Of a stretch of DNA of 64,000 nt, positions 1-8,507 are shown piece after piece. A program made the translations under genes and the position numbers. The DNA is from Anderseniella sp963700735 (GTDB lineage Bacteria; Pseudomonadota; Alphaproteobacteria; Rhizobiales; Aestuariivirgaceae): positions 200,949-264,948 of the forward strand of contig CAVOYR010000008.1 of the NCBI GenBank assembly GCA_963700735.1. Direction: 5' to 3'. How positions within the stretch are numbered: the first letter of the stretch is position 1; every line of letters starts with the position of its first letter. The notes below the pieces were generated by a model that worked only from the letters and a program-made list of their open reading frames with translations, was not told the origin of the DNA and did not search any database.

Positions 1-251
1 CTACTTTACCTTGTCGGCCCGCCAGAGCGGCGTGGCGCCAACCTTTGTCCTGCCCCCTCCAAACCTGCACGCCTGAACCTGCTGCCTGAACCGGCAACAC
101 CGGCTTGCGGCCTTCTCCTTGGGAGACGGTACGCCTGATCCGGGTTCGCACGATACCGGCAGCGGCTTGATCGTGATGTCAATGGCGTTTGCCATGGCAG
201 CGGGATTTACATGAAATCAAGAAATGCAGGGGCGCTTTCGAGCGTAAGGCA
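1..251. other. No supported gene; upstream flank of copper operon
   Basis: I see no convincing coding region, RNA or repeat here. A 64-codon minus-strand reading frame fills much of it, but its composition (arginine/cysteine rich, no hydrophobic core or motif) looks like a chance frame in GC-rich DNA. The promoter of the copper operon should lie in this stretch, but I could not pick out convincing -35/-10 boxes. Confidence 0.4.
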
Positions 252-488
252 ATGAAATTCAAGATAGTGGCACTCGCCGTGCTGACCGGACTGTCCGGTT
301 GTGCGGCTGGGCCGGAAGCTGATGTCTCCGGCGCGCTTTCGCAGCGGGACCCGGCTGACCCGGAACGGGAAACGGCCGCTGCCCCGTATCGCAGCGTCGT
401 GGCAGGTTATCATCCGCGCACCGTTGTCGAGCCGAAGCCGTGGACAGATACCGCGACAGACCCCCAGAACGGGGAGGCCAGCCAATGA
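252..488 (+). CDS. Small lipoprotein, first gene of copper operon
   Basis: A 78-residue protein starting MKFKIVALAVLTGLSGCAAG: a short charged n-region, a hydrophobic segment and a lipobox (LSGC, Cys18), so it should be a lipid-anchored envelope protein. The rest is polar and proline rich with no fold I recognise. The stop overlaps the next start (ATGA at 485-488), so it is translationally coupled to the TolC-like gene. The operon context (multicopper oxidase, CusF-like protein) implies a role in periplasmic copper handling, but this is inferred only from neighbours. An in-frame upstream start at 189 would bury the lipobox and was not chosen. Confidence 0.6.
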   Translation: MKFKIVALAVLTGLSGCAAGPEADVSGALSQRDPADPERETAAAPYRSVVAGYHPRTVVEPKPWTDTATDPQNGEASQ

Positions 489-1939
489 GGTTCAAATCTT
501 CGAGCAAGGCCACCTTGCTGATTTGCGCGGCATTGGCGCTTGGCGGCTGTGCCACGCAAGCCGAGCTGGACACCTTCTCTGACCCTGCGCGCGGGTTTGC
601 CGAGGTGCACGAGCAAACCCATGTGGCGGCGAACAAGACCTCGGTCTGGGTGCAATCGCGCGAGCAGGCTGACGCGGTGGCGGCGCGCGTTCACCAGCTC
701 ATTCACAAGAAGACGATTGATGCCGACACTGCCGTACAGGTGGCGTTGCTCAGCAACAAGGGATTGCAGGCTGCCTATGCCGACATCGGGTTGTCAGCAG
801 CGGACGTGTGGCAGGAAGCGCTGCCGTCCAACCCGAAGCTGACCGTGATGTTCAGTCAGATCGGAGTGGCGCGGACCATAGAATCGCTGATCACGGCCAA
901 CATTGCCCGTGCCATGACCCATGACATGCGCGTTGGCGTGGCTGAGGCGAAGCTGCGCAAGGCTCAACTGCAGGCCATCGAGGCCACCCTAAGGCTGGCT
1001 CATGAGACGCGGGTGGCCTGGATCAACGCCGTGTCCGCATGGGAACGGGCCGGCCACGTGAAGCAAGCCATTGCTGCCACCGATGCAGGCTCCGAACTTG
1101 CCATGCAGCTTGGCCGCACCGGCGCTCTTCCCAAGGCGGCCCAGGCGCGAGAGCACGTCAATTACGCGGAACTGACTGCGCAGCTTGCAAGCGCGCGGCT
1201 GGAGGCCCGTGAGGCCAAGCAGGTTCTGATCCGGAAGATGGGCGTGTGGGGCCGCGAGACGGATTTCTCGGTGCCCAATGCGCTGCCGCCGCTGCCACGA
1301 AGCATCAGGCACAAACCCGGCATTGTTGCGGAAGCCCTTCGCAACCGGATCGACCTGATGATTGCCAAGGCCGATCTCGAGATCGTGGCGCGCAGTCATG
1401 GCCTTACCAAGGCGACCCGTTACGTCAGCGATCTGGACCTGTCCGGTGGTGCCGAGATAGAACGCGGCGAAGATGGTGGCAACGAGGTGTCGGGTGTCAT
1501 CGAGTTCGATCTCGTGATCCCGATATTCGACAGTGGTCAGGCGCGCCTGCGCAAGGCAGAGCTTGCCTACATGAAGGCGGCGAACCTGGTGGCAGAACGT
1601 GCCGTGTTGATCCGGTCCGAAGCGACAGCCGCCTACGAGGACTATCGCGGGCGATACGACATTGCCCGCCACCATCTGGATGCGGTCGCGCCGTTGCGCA
1701 AGGTGCTGGAAGAGCAGGCGTTGCTCAACAATAACGGCATGATTACCAGCACCTTCGAGTTGCTTCAGGATGTCAGGGCCAAGGTCAACTCCGACTTGCA
1801 GTCCGACCTGGCAAAACGTGATTTCTGGCTCGCGGAAGCCGGATTGAAATCTGTTGTCTATGGCGGTGGTGAAGGCGTTGCAGGCGGCAGTGGCGGCATG
1901 GCCGTACTGGCCGATGCGGGCGGCGGTCCGGGGCACTGA
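485..1939 (+). CDS. TolC-family outer-membrane efflux lipoprotein
   Basis: A 484-residue outer-membrane factor of the TolC/CusC type. The N-terminus has a lipobox (LGGC, near residue 19), followed by long amphipathic alpha-helical stretches rich in Ala, Arg and Glu. A typical OEP signature lies near residues 335-350 (VIEFDLVIPIFDSGQARLRK). Family members form the trimeric outer-membrane channel of tripartite exporters. The start at 485 gives the signal peptide and an ATGA overlap with the preceding lipoprotein gene. No RND pump or adaptor gene lies in the window, so its inner-membrane partner must be encoded elsewhere or before position 1. The glycine-rich C-terminal tail (about residues 460-484) looks disordered. 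Confidence 0.88.
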   Translation: MRFKSSSKATLLICAALALGGCATQAELDTFSDPARGFAEVHEQTHVAANKTSVWVQSREQADAVAARVHQLIHKKTIDADTAVQVALLSNKGLQAAYADIGLSAADVWQEALPSNPKLTVMFSQIGVARTIESLITANIARAMTHDMRVGVAEAKLRKAQLQAIEATLRLAHETRVAWINAVSAWERAGHVKQAIAATDAGSELAMQLGRTGALPKAAQAREHVNYAELTAQLASARLEAREAKQVLIRKMGVWGRETDFSVPNALPPLPRSIRHKPGIVAEALRNRIDLMIAKADLEIVARSHGLTKATRYVSDLDLSGGAEIERGEDGGNEVSGVIEFDLVIPIFDSGQARLRKAELAYMKAANLVAERAVLIRSEATAAYEDYRGRYDIARHHLDAVAPLRKVLEEQALLNNNGMITSTFELLQDVRAKVNSDLQSDLAKRDFWLAEAGLKSVVYGGGEGVAGGSGGMAVLADAGGGPGH

Positions 1940-1982
1940 ACATGACCTGGATCGTGCTGACAATATGGAAGGAGACACTTCA

Positions 1983-3359
1983 ATGAGCGACGCTATTTCG
2001 AGACGCCAAATGCTTGGTACAGGACTGGCGCTGACGGGCGGTGCGCTGGCTGCCCCTGCGCTTGCGCAAGGGTTGCCCGACGCGCCTGTGGCGACGACGG
2101 CTGAAACCCAAAGACCCCTGACACCCACATCGGGGCCTGACCATTACCAGCCGGTGGTGACGCTGAACGGCTGGACGCTTCCATGGCGGATGAAGGACGG
2201 CGTGAAGGAGTTTCACCTTGTAGCCGAACCGGTGGAACGCGAGATGTCGCCGGGCATGGTGGCCCGGTTGTGGGGCTATAACGGCCAGTCGCCGGGGCCG
2301 ACCATCGAGGCGGTGGAAGGTGACCGGGTGCGCATATTCGTCACCAACCGGCTGCCCGAGCACACTGCCGTGCACTGGCATGGCCAGTTGCTGCCGTCGG
2401 GCATGGACGGGGTGAGCGGGTTGACGCAACCGCCGATCAAGCCCGGCAAGACATTTGTGTATGAGTTCGAGCTGAAGAAGTCCGGCACGTTCATGTACCA
2501 CTCGCATGGTGACGAGATGGTGCAGATGGCCATGGGCATGATGGGCATGTTCATCGTGCATCCGAAGGACCCGGCGTTCATGCGGGTCGACCGTGACTTC
2601 CTGATCATGCTGAACGCCTTCGACATTGCGCCCGGTTCCTATGTGCCGAAAGTCATGACCATGACCGACTTCAACCTGTGGTGCTGGAACAGCCGCGTTT
2701 TCCCCGGCATCGACCCGCTGGTGGTGGCGAAGAATGACCGCGTGCGGGTGCGCGTGGGCAACCTGACCATGACCAACCACCCGATCCACATGCACGGGTA
2801 CGACTTCGAGGTGACCAGCACCGATGGGGGCTGGGTGCCCAAGGCCGCGCGCTGGCCGGAAGTCACCATCGACATTCCGGTGGGCGCCATGCGGGCCTAC
2901 GAGTTTGACGCCATCTACGAAGGCGACTGGGCCATCCACTGTCACAAGTCGCACCACACCATGAACGCCATGGGCCATGATGTGCCAACCCAGATCGGCA
3001 TCGACCCCAAGAGCCACATGAAAAAGGTGCGCCGGGTGCAGCCTGAGTTCATGGCCATGGGCCATGACGGCATGGCGGAGATGGGTTCCATGGAAATGCC
3101 GCTGCCGGACAATACCGTGCCAATGATGACCGGCTGGGCGCAGTTCGGCCCCGTGGAAATGGGCGGCATGTTCTCGGTGGTGAAGGTGCGCGAAGGGTTG
3201 GCGGCGGACGATTACAGCGATCCGGGCTGGTACCAGCACCCCGAAGGCACTGTCGCTTATGAGTGGACCGGCGAGGTGCCAAAGCCTGTCCGCGCGACCG
3301 ACGCCACGACCCGCATCACAGCCGGGCAACCCGGTGCGCCGCAGAAGTCCGGCGGCTGA
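1983..3359 (+). CDS. Multicopper oxidase (copper oxidase, CopA-like), Tat exported
   Basis: A 458-residue periplasmic multicopper oxidase, probably oxidising Cu(I) for copper tolerance. The N-terminus carries a twin-arginine signal (SRRQMLG, residues 6-12) and an Ala-rich h-region ending near AQG. All four copper-ligand motifs are visible: HWHG at 131-134, HSH at 173-175, HPIHMH at 266-271 and HCHKSHHTMNAM at 319-330, giving the trinuclear cluster and the type 1 site (Cys320, Met330). A Met-rich stretch follows at about 355-375, common in copper-resistance oxidases. AAGGAG (1969-1974) lies 8 nt before the ATG. It lies between the TolC-like and CusF-like genes on the same strand. Confidence 0.93.
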   Translation: MSDAISRRQMLGTGLALTGGALAAPALAQGLPDAPVATTAETQRPLTPTSGPDHYQPVVTLNGWTLPWRMKDGVKEFHLVAEPVEREMSPGMVARLWGYNGQSPGPTIEAVEGDRVRIFVTNRLPEHTAVHWHGQLLPSGMDGVSGLTQPPIKPGKTFVYEFELKKSGTFMYHSHGDEMVQMAMGMMGMFIVHPKDPAFMRVDRDFLIMLNAFDIAPGSYVPKVMTMTDFNLWCWNSRVFPGIDPLVVAKNDRVRVRVGNLTMTNHPIHMHGYDFEVTSTDGGWVPKAARWPEVTIDIPVGAMRAYEFDAIYEGDWAIHCHKSHHTMNAMGHDVPTQIGIDPKSHMKKVRRVQPEFMAMGHDGMAEMGSMEMPLPDNTVPMMTGWAQFGPVEMGGMFSVVKVREGLAADDYSDPGWYQHPEGTVAYEWTGEVPKPVRATDATTRITAGQPGAPQKSGG

Positions 3360-3407
3360 CATCCAGACACATCCCTAGATCAATCAAGACTGAAAGGAAC
3401 CGAAATC

Positions 3408-3695
3408 ATGAAACTCAAGACAGCATTTGCCATCCTTGCCATTCTGGCTGCTCCGGTCACACCTGCATTCGCAGAAGACGTGTCGTGGACCAAGGGCGAA
3501 GTCACAAAGGTGGACCTTGCCCAGAGCAAGGTCACCGTGAAGCATGAGGAGATCAAGAATCTCGACATGCCCAGCATGACCATGGTGTTCTTTGCGCCGG
3601 ACAAGTCCGTCATCGAGGGGCTGAAAGCGGGTGACAAGAAGCAGTTCGAGTTCGCCGACATGAACGGCCGGATGATCGTCAAGCAGGTCAAGTAA
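3408..3695 (+). CDS. CusF-like periplasmic copper-binding protein
   Basis: A 95-residue protein with a Sec signal peptide (residues 1-21, cleaved after AFA) and a single CusF/OB-type domain. The Cu(I)/Ag(I) signature is present: KHEEIKNLDMPSMTMVF, with the His-Met-Met ligand set and MTM. Such proteins carry copper to a CusA-type pump or, as the neighbours here suggest, between periplasmic copper enzymes. It lies 48 nt behind the multicopper oxidase gene and ahead of the cytochrome c' gene, consistent with one transcript. Confidence 0.9.
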   Translation: MKLKTAFAILAILAAPVTPAFAEDVSWTKGEVTKVDLAQSKVTVKHEEIKNLDMPSMTMVFFAPDKSVIEGLKAGDKKQFEFADMNGRMIVKQVK

Positions 3696-3728
3696 GGCGC
3701 GCAAGCCACCACAACGAGCAAGGATTGG

Positions 3729-4193
3729 ATGGACGTGAGATATCTCAGAATGACAGCCTTCGCGGCACTGGCGATTGCAGCCGTTTCAGCCGCCGCAGTT
3801 GCCCACCAGGGGGCGACCGGCATGGTGATGCAGCGCATGGAAGCGATGAAGGAAATCAGCGCGAGCATGAAGACCATCGCTGCCATGGTGAAGGGCGAAC
3901 AACCCTTCGATGGTGCGGCTGTGCAGGCAGCAGCCGGCGTTATCGCTCAGCATGGCAAGCACATGCCGCACATGTTTCCTGAAGGCACGCTGGACAAGCC
4001 CACCGAAGCACTGCCAGTGATCTGGACCCGCTGGGACGACTTCACTGGCCTGGCCAGGGACATGGAAACCGGTGCGCTGGCGCTGGCGGAGGCCGCCAGG
4101 ACGGCATCGGCTGCGCAGGATATCGTGCCTCAACTTGGCGAAGTCGGCAAAAGCTGCAAGGCCTGCCATGAATCCTTCAGGCTGGCCAAGTAG
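3729..4193 (+). CDS. Cytochrome c' / c556 family
   Basis: A 154-residue periplasmic c-type cytochrome: an N-terminal signal peptide ending near AVAHQ, then a predicted four-helix bundle with many Met and Ala, and a C-terminal heme-binding motif CKACH at about 142-146, the position expected for the cytochrome c'/c556 family. It closes the copper operon, 33 nt after the CusF-like gene. Possible roles are electron transfer from the multicopper oxidase or binding of NO; the sequence does not decide between them. An alternative start at Met8 (RMTAFAAL) is possible. It converges with the ABC ATPase gene only 5 nt away. Confidence 0.88.
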   Translation: MDVRYLRMTAFAALAIAAVSAAAVAHQGATGMVMQRMEAMKEISASMKTIAAMVKGEQPFDGAAVQAAAGVIAQHGKHMPHMFPEGTLDKPTEALPVIWTRWDDFTGLARDMETGALALAEAARTASAAQDIVPQLGEVGKSCKACHESFRLAK

Positions 4194-4198
4194 GGGCC

Positions 4199-4957
4199 TC
4201 ACAATATCTGGCTGAGGAATTCGCGCGTCCTTGGGTCCTTCGCCTTCTTGAAGAAGGTGGCGGGGGGCCCGTGTTCCACGATGACACCGCGGTCGGTGAA
4301 ATAGATGTGGTCGGCGATCTCGCGCGCGAAGCCCATTTCATGGGTGACGAGGATGCAGGTCATGCCTTCGGCCGCGAGGTCCTTGATGGTGACCAGCACT
4401 TCCTTCACCGTCTCCGGGTCGAGCGCGGCAGTAACCTCGTCGAACAGCATCACGTCGGGGTTCATGGCCAGCGAACGGGCAATGGCGACGCGCTGTTGCT
4501 GGCCCCCTGACAGTTCGCCCGGGTAAGCGTTCTCCTTGCCCTCGAGGCGCACCTTGCGGATCAGCTCGCGAGCGCGCTGCTCGACCTGCGCCGGGTCCTG
4601 CTTCAGCACCAGCACAGGTGCCATCATGACGTTCTGCAGCGCCGTCTTGTGCGGGAACAGGTTGTACTGCTGGAACACCATGCCGACCTTCTTGCGCAGT
4701 TCCAGCTTGTCCAGGTTCGGCGTGTTGACCTCAAGGCCTTCCACCTTGATGGAGCCGGACTGGATGTCGTTGAGCGCATTGATGCAGCGGATCAGCGTCG
4801 ACTTGCCCGAGCCGGATGGACCTATCACGCACACGACCTCGCCCTTCATCACGTCAAAGGTGATGCCCTTGAGCACCGCAAGGTCACCGAACGACTTGTG
4901 CACATCCTTGATCGAGATGATCGGCTGGTCGGGGGTCCATGTATCGGTCACGGGCAT
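4199..4957 (-). CDS. Polar amino-acid ABC transporter, ATP-binding protein
   Basis: A 252-residue ABC ATPase of the GlnQ/GltL/AapP subfamily. Walker A GPSGSGKST lies at 46-54, the Q-loop sits in the VFQQYNLFPH region, the signature is LSGGQQQRVAIAR, and Walker B is VMLFDEVTAALDPE. The usual DEPT is DEVT here, a mild variant that keeps the catalytic Glu. It is the last gene of a four-gene minus-strand importer operon (binding protein, two permeases, ATPase), 2 nt after the second permease. The substrate should be a polar amino acid, but I cannot say which. Confidence 0.93.
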   Translation of the reverse strand: MPVTDTWTPDQPIISIKDVHKSFGDLAVLKGITFDVMKGEVVCVIGPSGSGKSTLIRCINALNDIQSGSIKVEGLEVNTPNLDKLELRKKVGMVFQQYNLFPHKTALQNVMMAPVLVLKQDPAQVEQRARELIRKVRLEGKENAYPGELSGGQQQRVAIARSLAMNPDVMLFDEVTAALDPETVKEVLVTIKDLAAEGMTCILVTHEMGFAREIADHIYFTDRGVIVEHGPPATFFKKAKDPRTREFLSQIL

Positions 4958-4959
4958 TC

Positions 4960-5856
4960 CTACTGGTTGACCGCAAAGCGGTTCTCGAGTTTGCGGGTTA
5001 GCAGTGCGATGGGGTAGCTATAGAGGAAAAACCACGACATCAGCCACAGGTACATCGGGATCAGGAATTCACTGCGGCCTTCGGCGGCGAGTGCGTCCTG
5101 GGTCAGGGTCATGCCATCATTGACGCCCAGGATGGAGACGAGCGGCGTCGACATGGTGAGGATGCAGTACCAGTTCATCCACGGTGGGATCATGCGTTTC
5201 ACGCACTGCGGCAGGATGATGCGCCACAGGGTCTGGCTGCGGCTGAACGCAAGGCTTTCGGCCGAGTCCCACTGGCCGGTGGGGATGGAGGCGATGGAGC
5301 CGCGCACGATCTCCGAGACGTTGGCCATGATCGGCAGCGACAGGGCAAAGGTTGCCTTGGCCCAGCCGGATATCTCGATGCGGGTGTCGCCGATGCGGAT
5401 GAAGAACGGTATCAGCAGCATGAAGTAGAACAGCAACACCAGCCACGGCGAGTTGCGGAACAGCTGGGTGATGACCCATGACGTGCGGCGGATGAACCGG
5501 TTTGGCGAGACCTGGCCGAGGCCCAGCCATAGCCCCATGAACGTGCCCAGTGCCATGGCGATGACGCTGACGACGATGTTGAGGACAAAGCCGCCGAACT
5601 CGCCCTCGGGGCCGAAAAACATCAGTGGTGTCCATTTGACGAGGGTCTGCCAGACGGTCTGTCCCTTATCGCCCATCATCTGCGCATGGGCGCTGTCAAT
5701 GAGCAGCCAGGAGGTCAGCACCAGCGCCAGCGCCAGGCCAAAGCGCTTGCTGCTTGCAAGGCCCACCCAGTCGCGGGCTTCCCAGGTAGCGGCCCCGGGC
5801 CGGAACGGCAGCAGGACCGGCAGGTCGGTAGAAGTGTTGTGCAGCACGGGTTTCAT
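4960..5856 (-). CDS. Polar amino-acid ABC transporter permease (second)
   Basis: A 298-residue inner-membrane permease of the HisM/GlnP type with a long N-terminal extension (residues 1-45) before the first membrane helix. The EAA loop that contacts the ATPase reads like SAESLAFSRSQTLWRIILPQ. The start at 5856 (MKPVLHNTS) overlaps the stop of the upstream permease as ATGA, so I prefer it to the longer frame beginning at 5907. It should pair with the 245-residue permease as the heterodimeric channel. Confidence 0.9.
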   Translation of the reverse strand: MKPVLHNTSTDLPVLLPFRPGAATWEARDWVGLASSKRFGLALALVLTSWLLIDSAHAQMMGDKGQTVWQTLVKWTPLMFFGPEGEFGGFVLNIVVSVIAMALGTFMGLWLGLGQVSPNRFIRRTSWVITQLFRNSPWLVLLFYFMLLIPFFIRIGDTRIEISGWAKATFALSLPIMANVSEIVRGSIASIPTGQWDSAESLAFSRSQTLWRIILPQCVKRMIPPWMNWYCILTMSTPLVSILGVNDGMTLTQDALAAEGRSEFLIPMYLWLMSWFFLYSYPIALLTRKLENRFAVNQ

Positions 5857-6590
5857 TGGCCGAACCCCGGTACGCGAATGGCCTTCTCCCAGCGGTGCAT
5901 CATCCACACAAGCACCCCGACCAGCAGGATGTAGACGGTCCAGACGACGTTCATCATTTCCGGCACGTTGTACTCGTCCGACCAGATCTGGTTGGAGATG
6001 TAGAGGGTTTCGGGCACCGCTATGGCGTAGGCAACCGTCGTGGTCTTGACCAGATTGATCAGGTTATTGTTCAGCGCCGGCAGGCAGACGCGGTAGGCCA
6101 GCGGAAACGTAATGTAGCGGTAGATCTGGAAACGCGAGTAGCCCAGCGACTGCGCGCCCTCGATGGTCGATCTCGGGACGGCCTCGATGCCGGCACGGAA
6201 GATCTCGGTGTTGAAGGCGCCTGCGAAAAAGGACAACGCGATCACTGCCCAGCCATAGCTGCTGAGGATGCCGCCGCGAATGTCGAGCAGGTCGGAAAGC
6301 GCGGAGTTGACGGCGAAATAGAAGAAATAGAGTTGCACCAGCGGCGGCGTGTTGCGGAAAAACGCGATGTAGCCGCTCATGATGCGGCGCACCCACACCA
6401 TGGGTGACATCTGCAGCCACGCGCCGGCAATGCCGATGATGATGCTGGCCACAACGCAAACGAAGGACAGGTGGATGGTGGTCCACACGCCGATCAGAAA
6501 GCGGCTGCGGTCCAGCGGATCATAGAAAATGGTGAGTTTGATCCCATAAGCGTCTTTCAGCCACAGGAAAAACTCGGCAACCGTTTCCAA
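5853..6590 (-). CDS. Polar amino-acid ABC transporter permease (first)
   Basis: A 245-residue permease with about five membrane helices and a BPD_transp_1 domain, including the family sequences FRNTPPLVQLYF and the coupling-helix region EGAQSLGYSRFQIYRYI. It is the first permease of the importer and overlaps the next by 4 nt. A gap of 94 nt containing a stable hairpin separates it from the binding-protein gene, a layout that usually lets the binding protein be made in excess. Confidence 0.92.
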   Translation of the reverse strand: METVAEFFLWLKDAYGIKLTIFYDPLDRSRFLIGVWTTIHLSFVCVVASIIIGIAGAWLQMSPMVWVRRIMSGYIAFFRNTPPLVQLYFFYFAVNSALSDLLDIRGGILSSYGWAVIALSFFAGAFNTEIFRAGIEAVPRSTIEGAQSLGYSRFQIYRYITFPLAYRVCLPALNNNLINLVKTTTVAYAIAVPETLYISNQIWSDEYNVPEMMNVVWTVYILLVGVLVWMMHRWEKAIRVPGFGQ

Positions 6591-6643
6591 AAGCCCCTCC
6601 AGTTCCGGATGCGATTATCAAACAGAACGAAATCAAAGGCGAA

Positions 6644-6665
6644 GGCCCGGCATGTCTGCCGGACC
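6644..6665 (-). terminator. Intra-operon hairpin after binding-protein gene
   Basis: On the minus strand GGTCCGGC and GCCGGGCC form an 8-bp stem (one G-T pair) around a 6-nt loop. It sits 20 nt after the stop of the binding-protein gene and before the first permease. The following sequence is only moderately T-rich, so it may be a partial terminator or a 3'-end stabiliser that raises binding-protein mRNA over permease mRNA. Confidence 0.6.
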
Positions 6666-6684
6666 GTCGCTTTTTGCGTTAGAA

Positions 6685-7569
6685 CTACTTGACTTCGCCT
6701 TCGTCCAGAACGTCGTCACATACCTTGTCGCCAGCGTTGCACTTTTCCTGCATCATCGCGACCCACTTGGTGGACGGAATGCTCCACTTCTTCTCCCATT
6801 CGACGATCATGCCGGACTTGTGCCAGTCGGCGATGGCTTCGGAGATCAGCTTGCCGATCGGTTCGCTGACGTCTCCCTTGCGCACGGCAGCACCCCAGGG
6901 GGCATCGGCCACGACCGGCGTGGAAATCGAGTAGTCAGCCCACTTTTCGGGGTCATTGACCTTGCGCGGGATGAACGCTGAGTCATCGTACAGCCAGCCG
7001 ACACAGCGGCCGTCCAGCAGGGCAGCCTCGATCTCGGGCACGCCCTTGAACACGATCATGTTGGCCTTGTTCTTCTCGCCCCATTCCTTGTTGTACCAGG
7101 CACCCTGGGTGCCGCAGATATTCTTGCCTTCGATATCGGGCCAATCCTTGATGCCGCTGTCCTTGTGGGCAAACACAGCCACGCCCGACGAGTAATAGTT
7201 GGGCTGCAGGATGCCAACCACGTTGCGCCGTTCCAATGTGTCGGACATGGTGGCGATCATGATGTCGGTCTTGCCTTGCTCGAGGAACTGCATGCGATTG
7301 GAAGCCACGACTGCAATGAGCTCCACCTCGATTGCCTTGCCGGCCTTTTCACCGATGCGCTTGGCGATATCCATGGCCATGTCGACTTCCATGCCGACGA
7401 TGTTGCCCTGGGCGTCGCGCATGCCCCACGGCGCATAGTCGGCCTTGGTGCCGACAACCATCTTGCCACGCGAGATGATGTCATCGAGCGTTCCGGCCGT
7501 AACGGCTGACGTTGCGACGGCCAGCAGTGCGGCGGCGGCGATGCCGAGTTTCAAAGTCCTTGCAATCAT
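6685..7569 (-). CDS. Amino-acid ABC transporter substrate-binding protein
   Basis: A 294-residue periplasmic binding protein (SBP_bac_3 family). It has a signal peptide MIARTLKLGIAAAALLAVATS with cleavage around TAG, then the typical start of the mature domain (GKMVVGTKADYAPWGMRD) and the second-lobe sequence CGTQGAWYNKEW. The start at 7569 gives the signal peptide and has GGGAG about 9 nt upstream; the longer frame from 7695 would add a non-signal leader. It heads the importer operon with two permeases and an ATPase. Confidence 0.92.
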   Translation of the reverse strand: MIARTLKLGIAAAALLAVATSAVTAGTLDDIISRGKMVVGTKADYAPWGMRDAQGNIVGMEVDMAMDIAKRIGEKAGKAIEVELIAVVASNRMQFLEQGKTDIMIATMSDTLERRNVVGILQPNYYSSGVAVFAHKDSGIKDWPDIEGKNICGTQGAWYNKEWGEKNKANMIVFKGVPEIEAALLDGRCVGWLYDDSAFIPRKVNDPEKWADYSISTPVVADAPWGAAVRKGDVSEPIGKLISEAIADWHKSGMIVEWEKKWSIPSTKWVAMMQEKCNAGDKVCDDVLDEGEVK

Positions 7570-7684
7570 TTGATGCTCCCTGGGTTTTGCTGCGGCGCGA
7601 GTGCGCCACAAGCGGTAACGGTCTGCAAATGCAGTGAAAAGCAATTGCGGGGTAATTGCAAATGAGGAGCAATGTTTTTTCCTG

Positions 7685-8446
7685 CTAGTAGCCATGCACG
7701 AGCCCGGTCACGACTGGCGACGGGGGCGGAACGGTCAATCCGCCAAACCGGCGGTCGCGCCTTCTGAAGTCGTCCACGGCACGGCCCAGGTCTTCGGCAG
7801 TGAAGTCGGGCCACAGCTTCTGGCAGAAGTGCAGTTCGGCATAAGTGGCCTCCCACGGCAGAAAGCCGGACAGGCGCTGTTCGCCGGACGTGCGGATGAC
7901 CAGGTCCACATCGCGGTAGCCGGATCCGGTTGCAAGGCAGGCCGAGAAGGATGCTTCGTCGAGGTGCCCCTGCAGCAGCGCATGACGTGCTGCCTCCAGG
8001 ATGGCATGCCGGCCGGAGTAGTCGATGGCAATGCGCACGTTGAGGCGAGTGCCTGTGGCTGTTTCACGCTCGACCTTCTCGATCGCGCTTGTGACGCGGT
8101 CAGGTAGCCGGTCGCGGCGGCCGATGACGGTGAGGCGAATGCCTGCGGCGATGAACGGAGCGGTCTCGCGCACCACATAGTGTTCGATGAGCCGCATCAT
8201 GCCGTCAACTTCAGGCCTTGGCCGCTTCCAGTTGTCGGACGAAAAGGCAAACATCGTCAGCGTGCTGATGCCGAGAAACGGTGCGGCGGCAACGGTGCGG
8301 CGCACCGCCTCGACACCGGCCTCGTGGCCTTGCGTGCGGGTCAGGTTGCGCTGTGTTCCCCAGCGGCCATTGCCGTCCATGATGATGCCGACATGCAGGC
8401 CTTGTGCGGCATCATCGTTGGCTTTACATTCAAGATTACTTTGCAT
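7685..8446 (-). CDS. uppS: Isoprenyl transferase / undecaprenyl-diphosphate synthase
   Basis: A 253-residue cis-prenyltransferase that condenses isopentenyl diphosphate with an allylic diphosphate to make the long-chain polyprenyl carrier lipid. Recognisable motifs: GIIMDGNGRWG near the N-terminus (catalytic Asp), FAFSSDNWKRP, and RTSGEQRLSGFLPWEATYAELHF near residues 185-210. It is not in the usual frr-uppS-cdsA-dxr cluster, so it may be a second, specialised copy. GGAG precedes the ATG by 8 nt, and between the two sits one arm of a 17-bp operator (8438-8454) identical to one upstream of the neighbouring regulator operon, pointing to repression by the adjacent winged-helix regulator. Confidence 0.9.
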   Translation of the reverse strand: MQSNLECKANDDAAQGLHVGIIMDGNGRWGTQRNLTRTQGHEAGVEAVRRTVAAAPFLGISTLTMFAFSSDNWKRPRPEVDGMMRLIEHYVVRETAPFIAAGIRLTVIGRRDRLPDRVTSAIEKVERETATGTRLNVRIAIDYSGRHAILEAARHALLQGHLDEASFSACLATGSGYRDVDLVIRTSGEQRLSGFLPWEATYAELHFCQKLWPDFTAEDLGRAVDDFRRRDRRFGGLTVPPPSPVVTGLVHGY

Positions 8447-8454
8447 TGTAAAGT
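8438..8454. promoter_or_regulatory. Dyad operator over the uppS start codon
   Basis: ACTTTGCATTGTAAAGT: ACTTT and AAAGT arms form a 5-bp inverted repeat around a 7-nt centre. The exact reverse complement occurs at 9494-9510, ahead of the membrane-protein/regulator operon. The site overlaps the uppS start codon and lies just after its Shine-Dalgarno, so a bound protein would block transcription just after initiation. The most likely binder is the winged-helix regulator encoded at 8508-8879. Confidence 0.75.
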
Positions 8455-8507
8455 CTCCAGACGTGGTTATATATCAATGGGTTAAAGTTACGGGTTGAAA
8501 GGATGAA

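Noticed and set aside
1..195. 64-codon minus-strand frame at the window edge
   Set aside because: Arg/Cys-rich composition, no motif, no ribosome site; looks like a chance frame.
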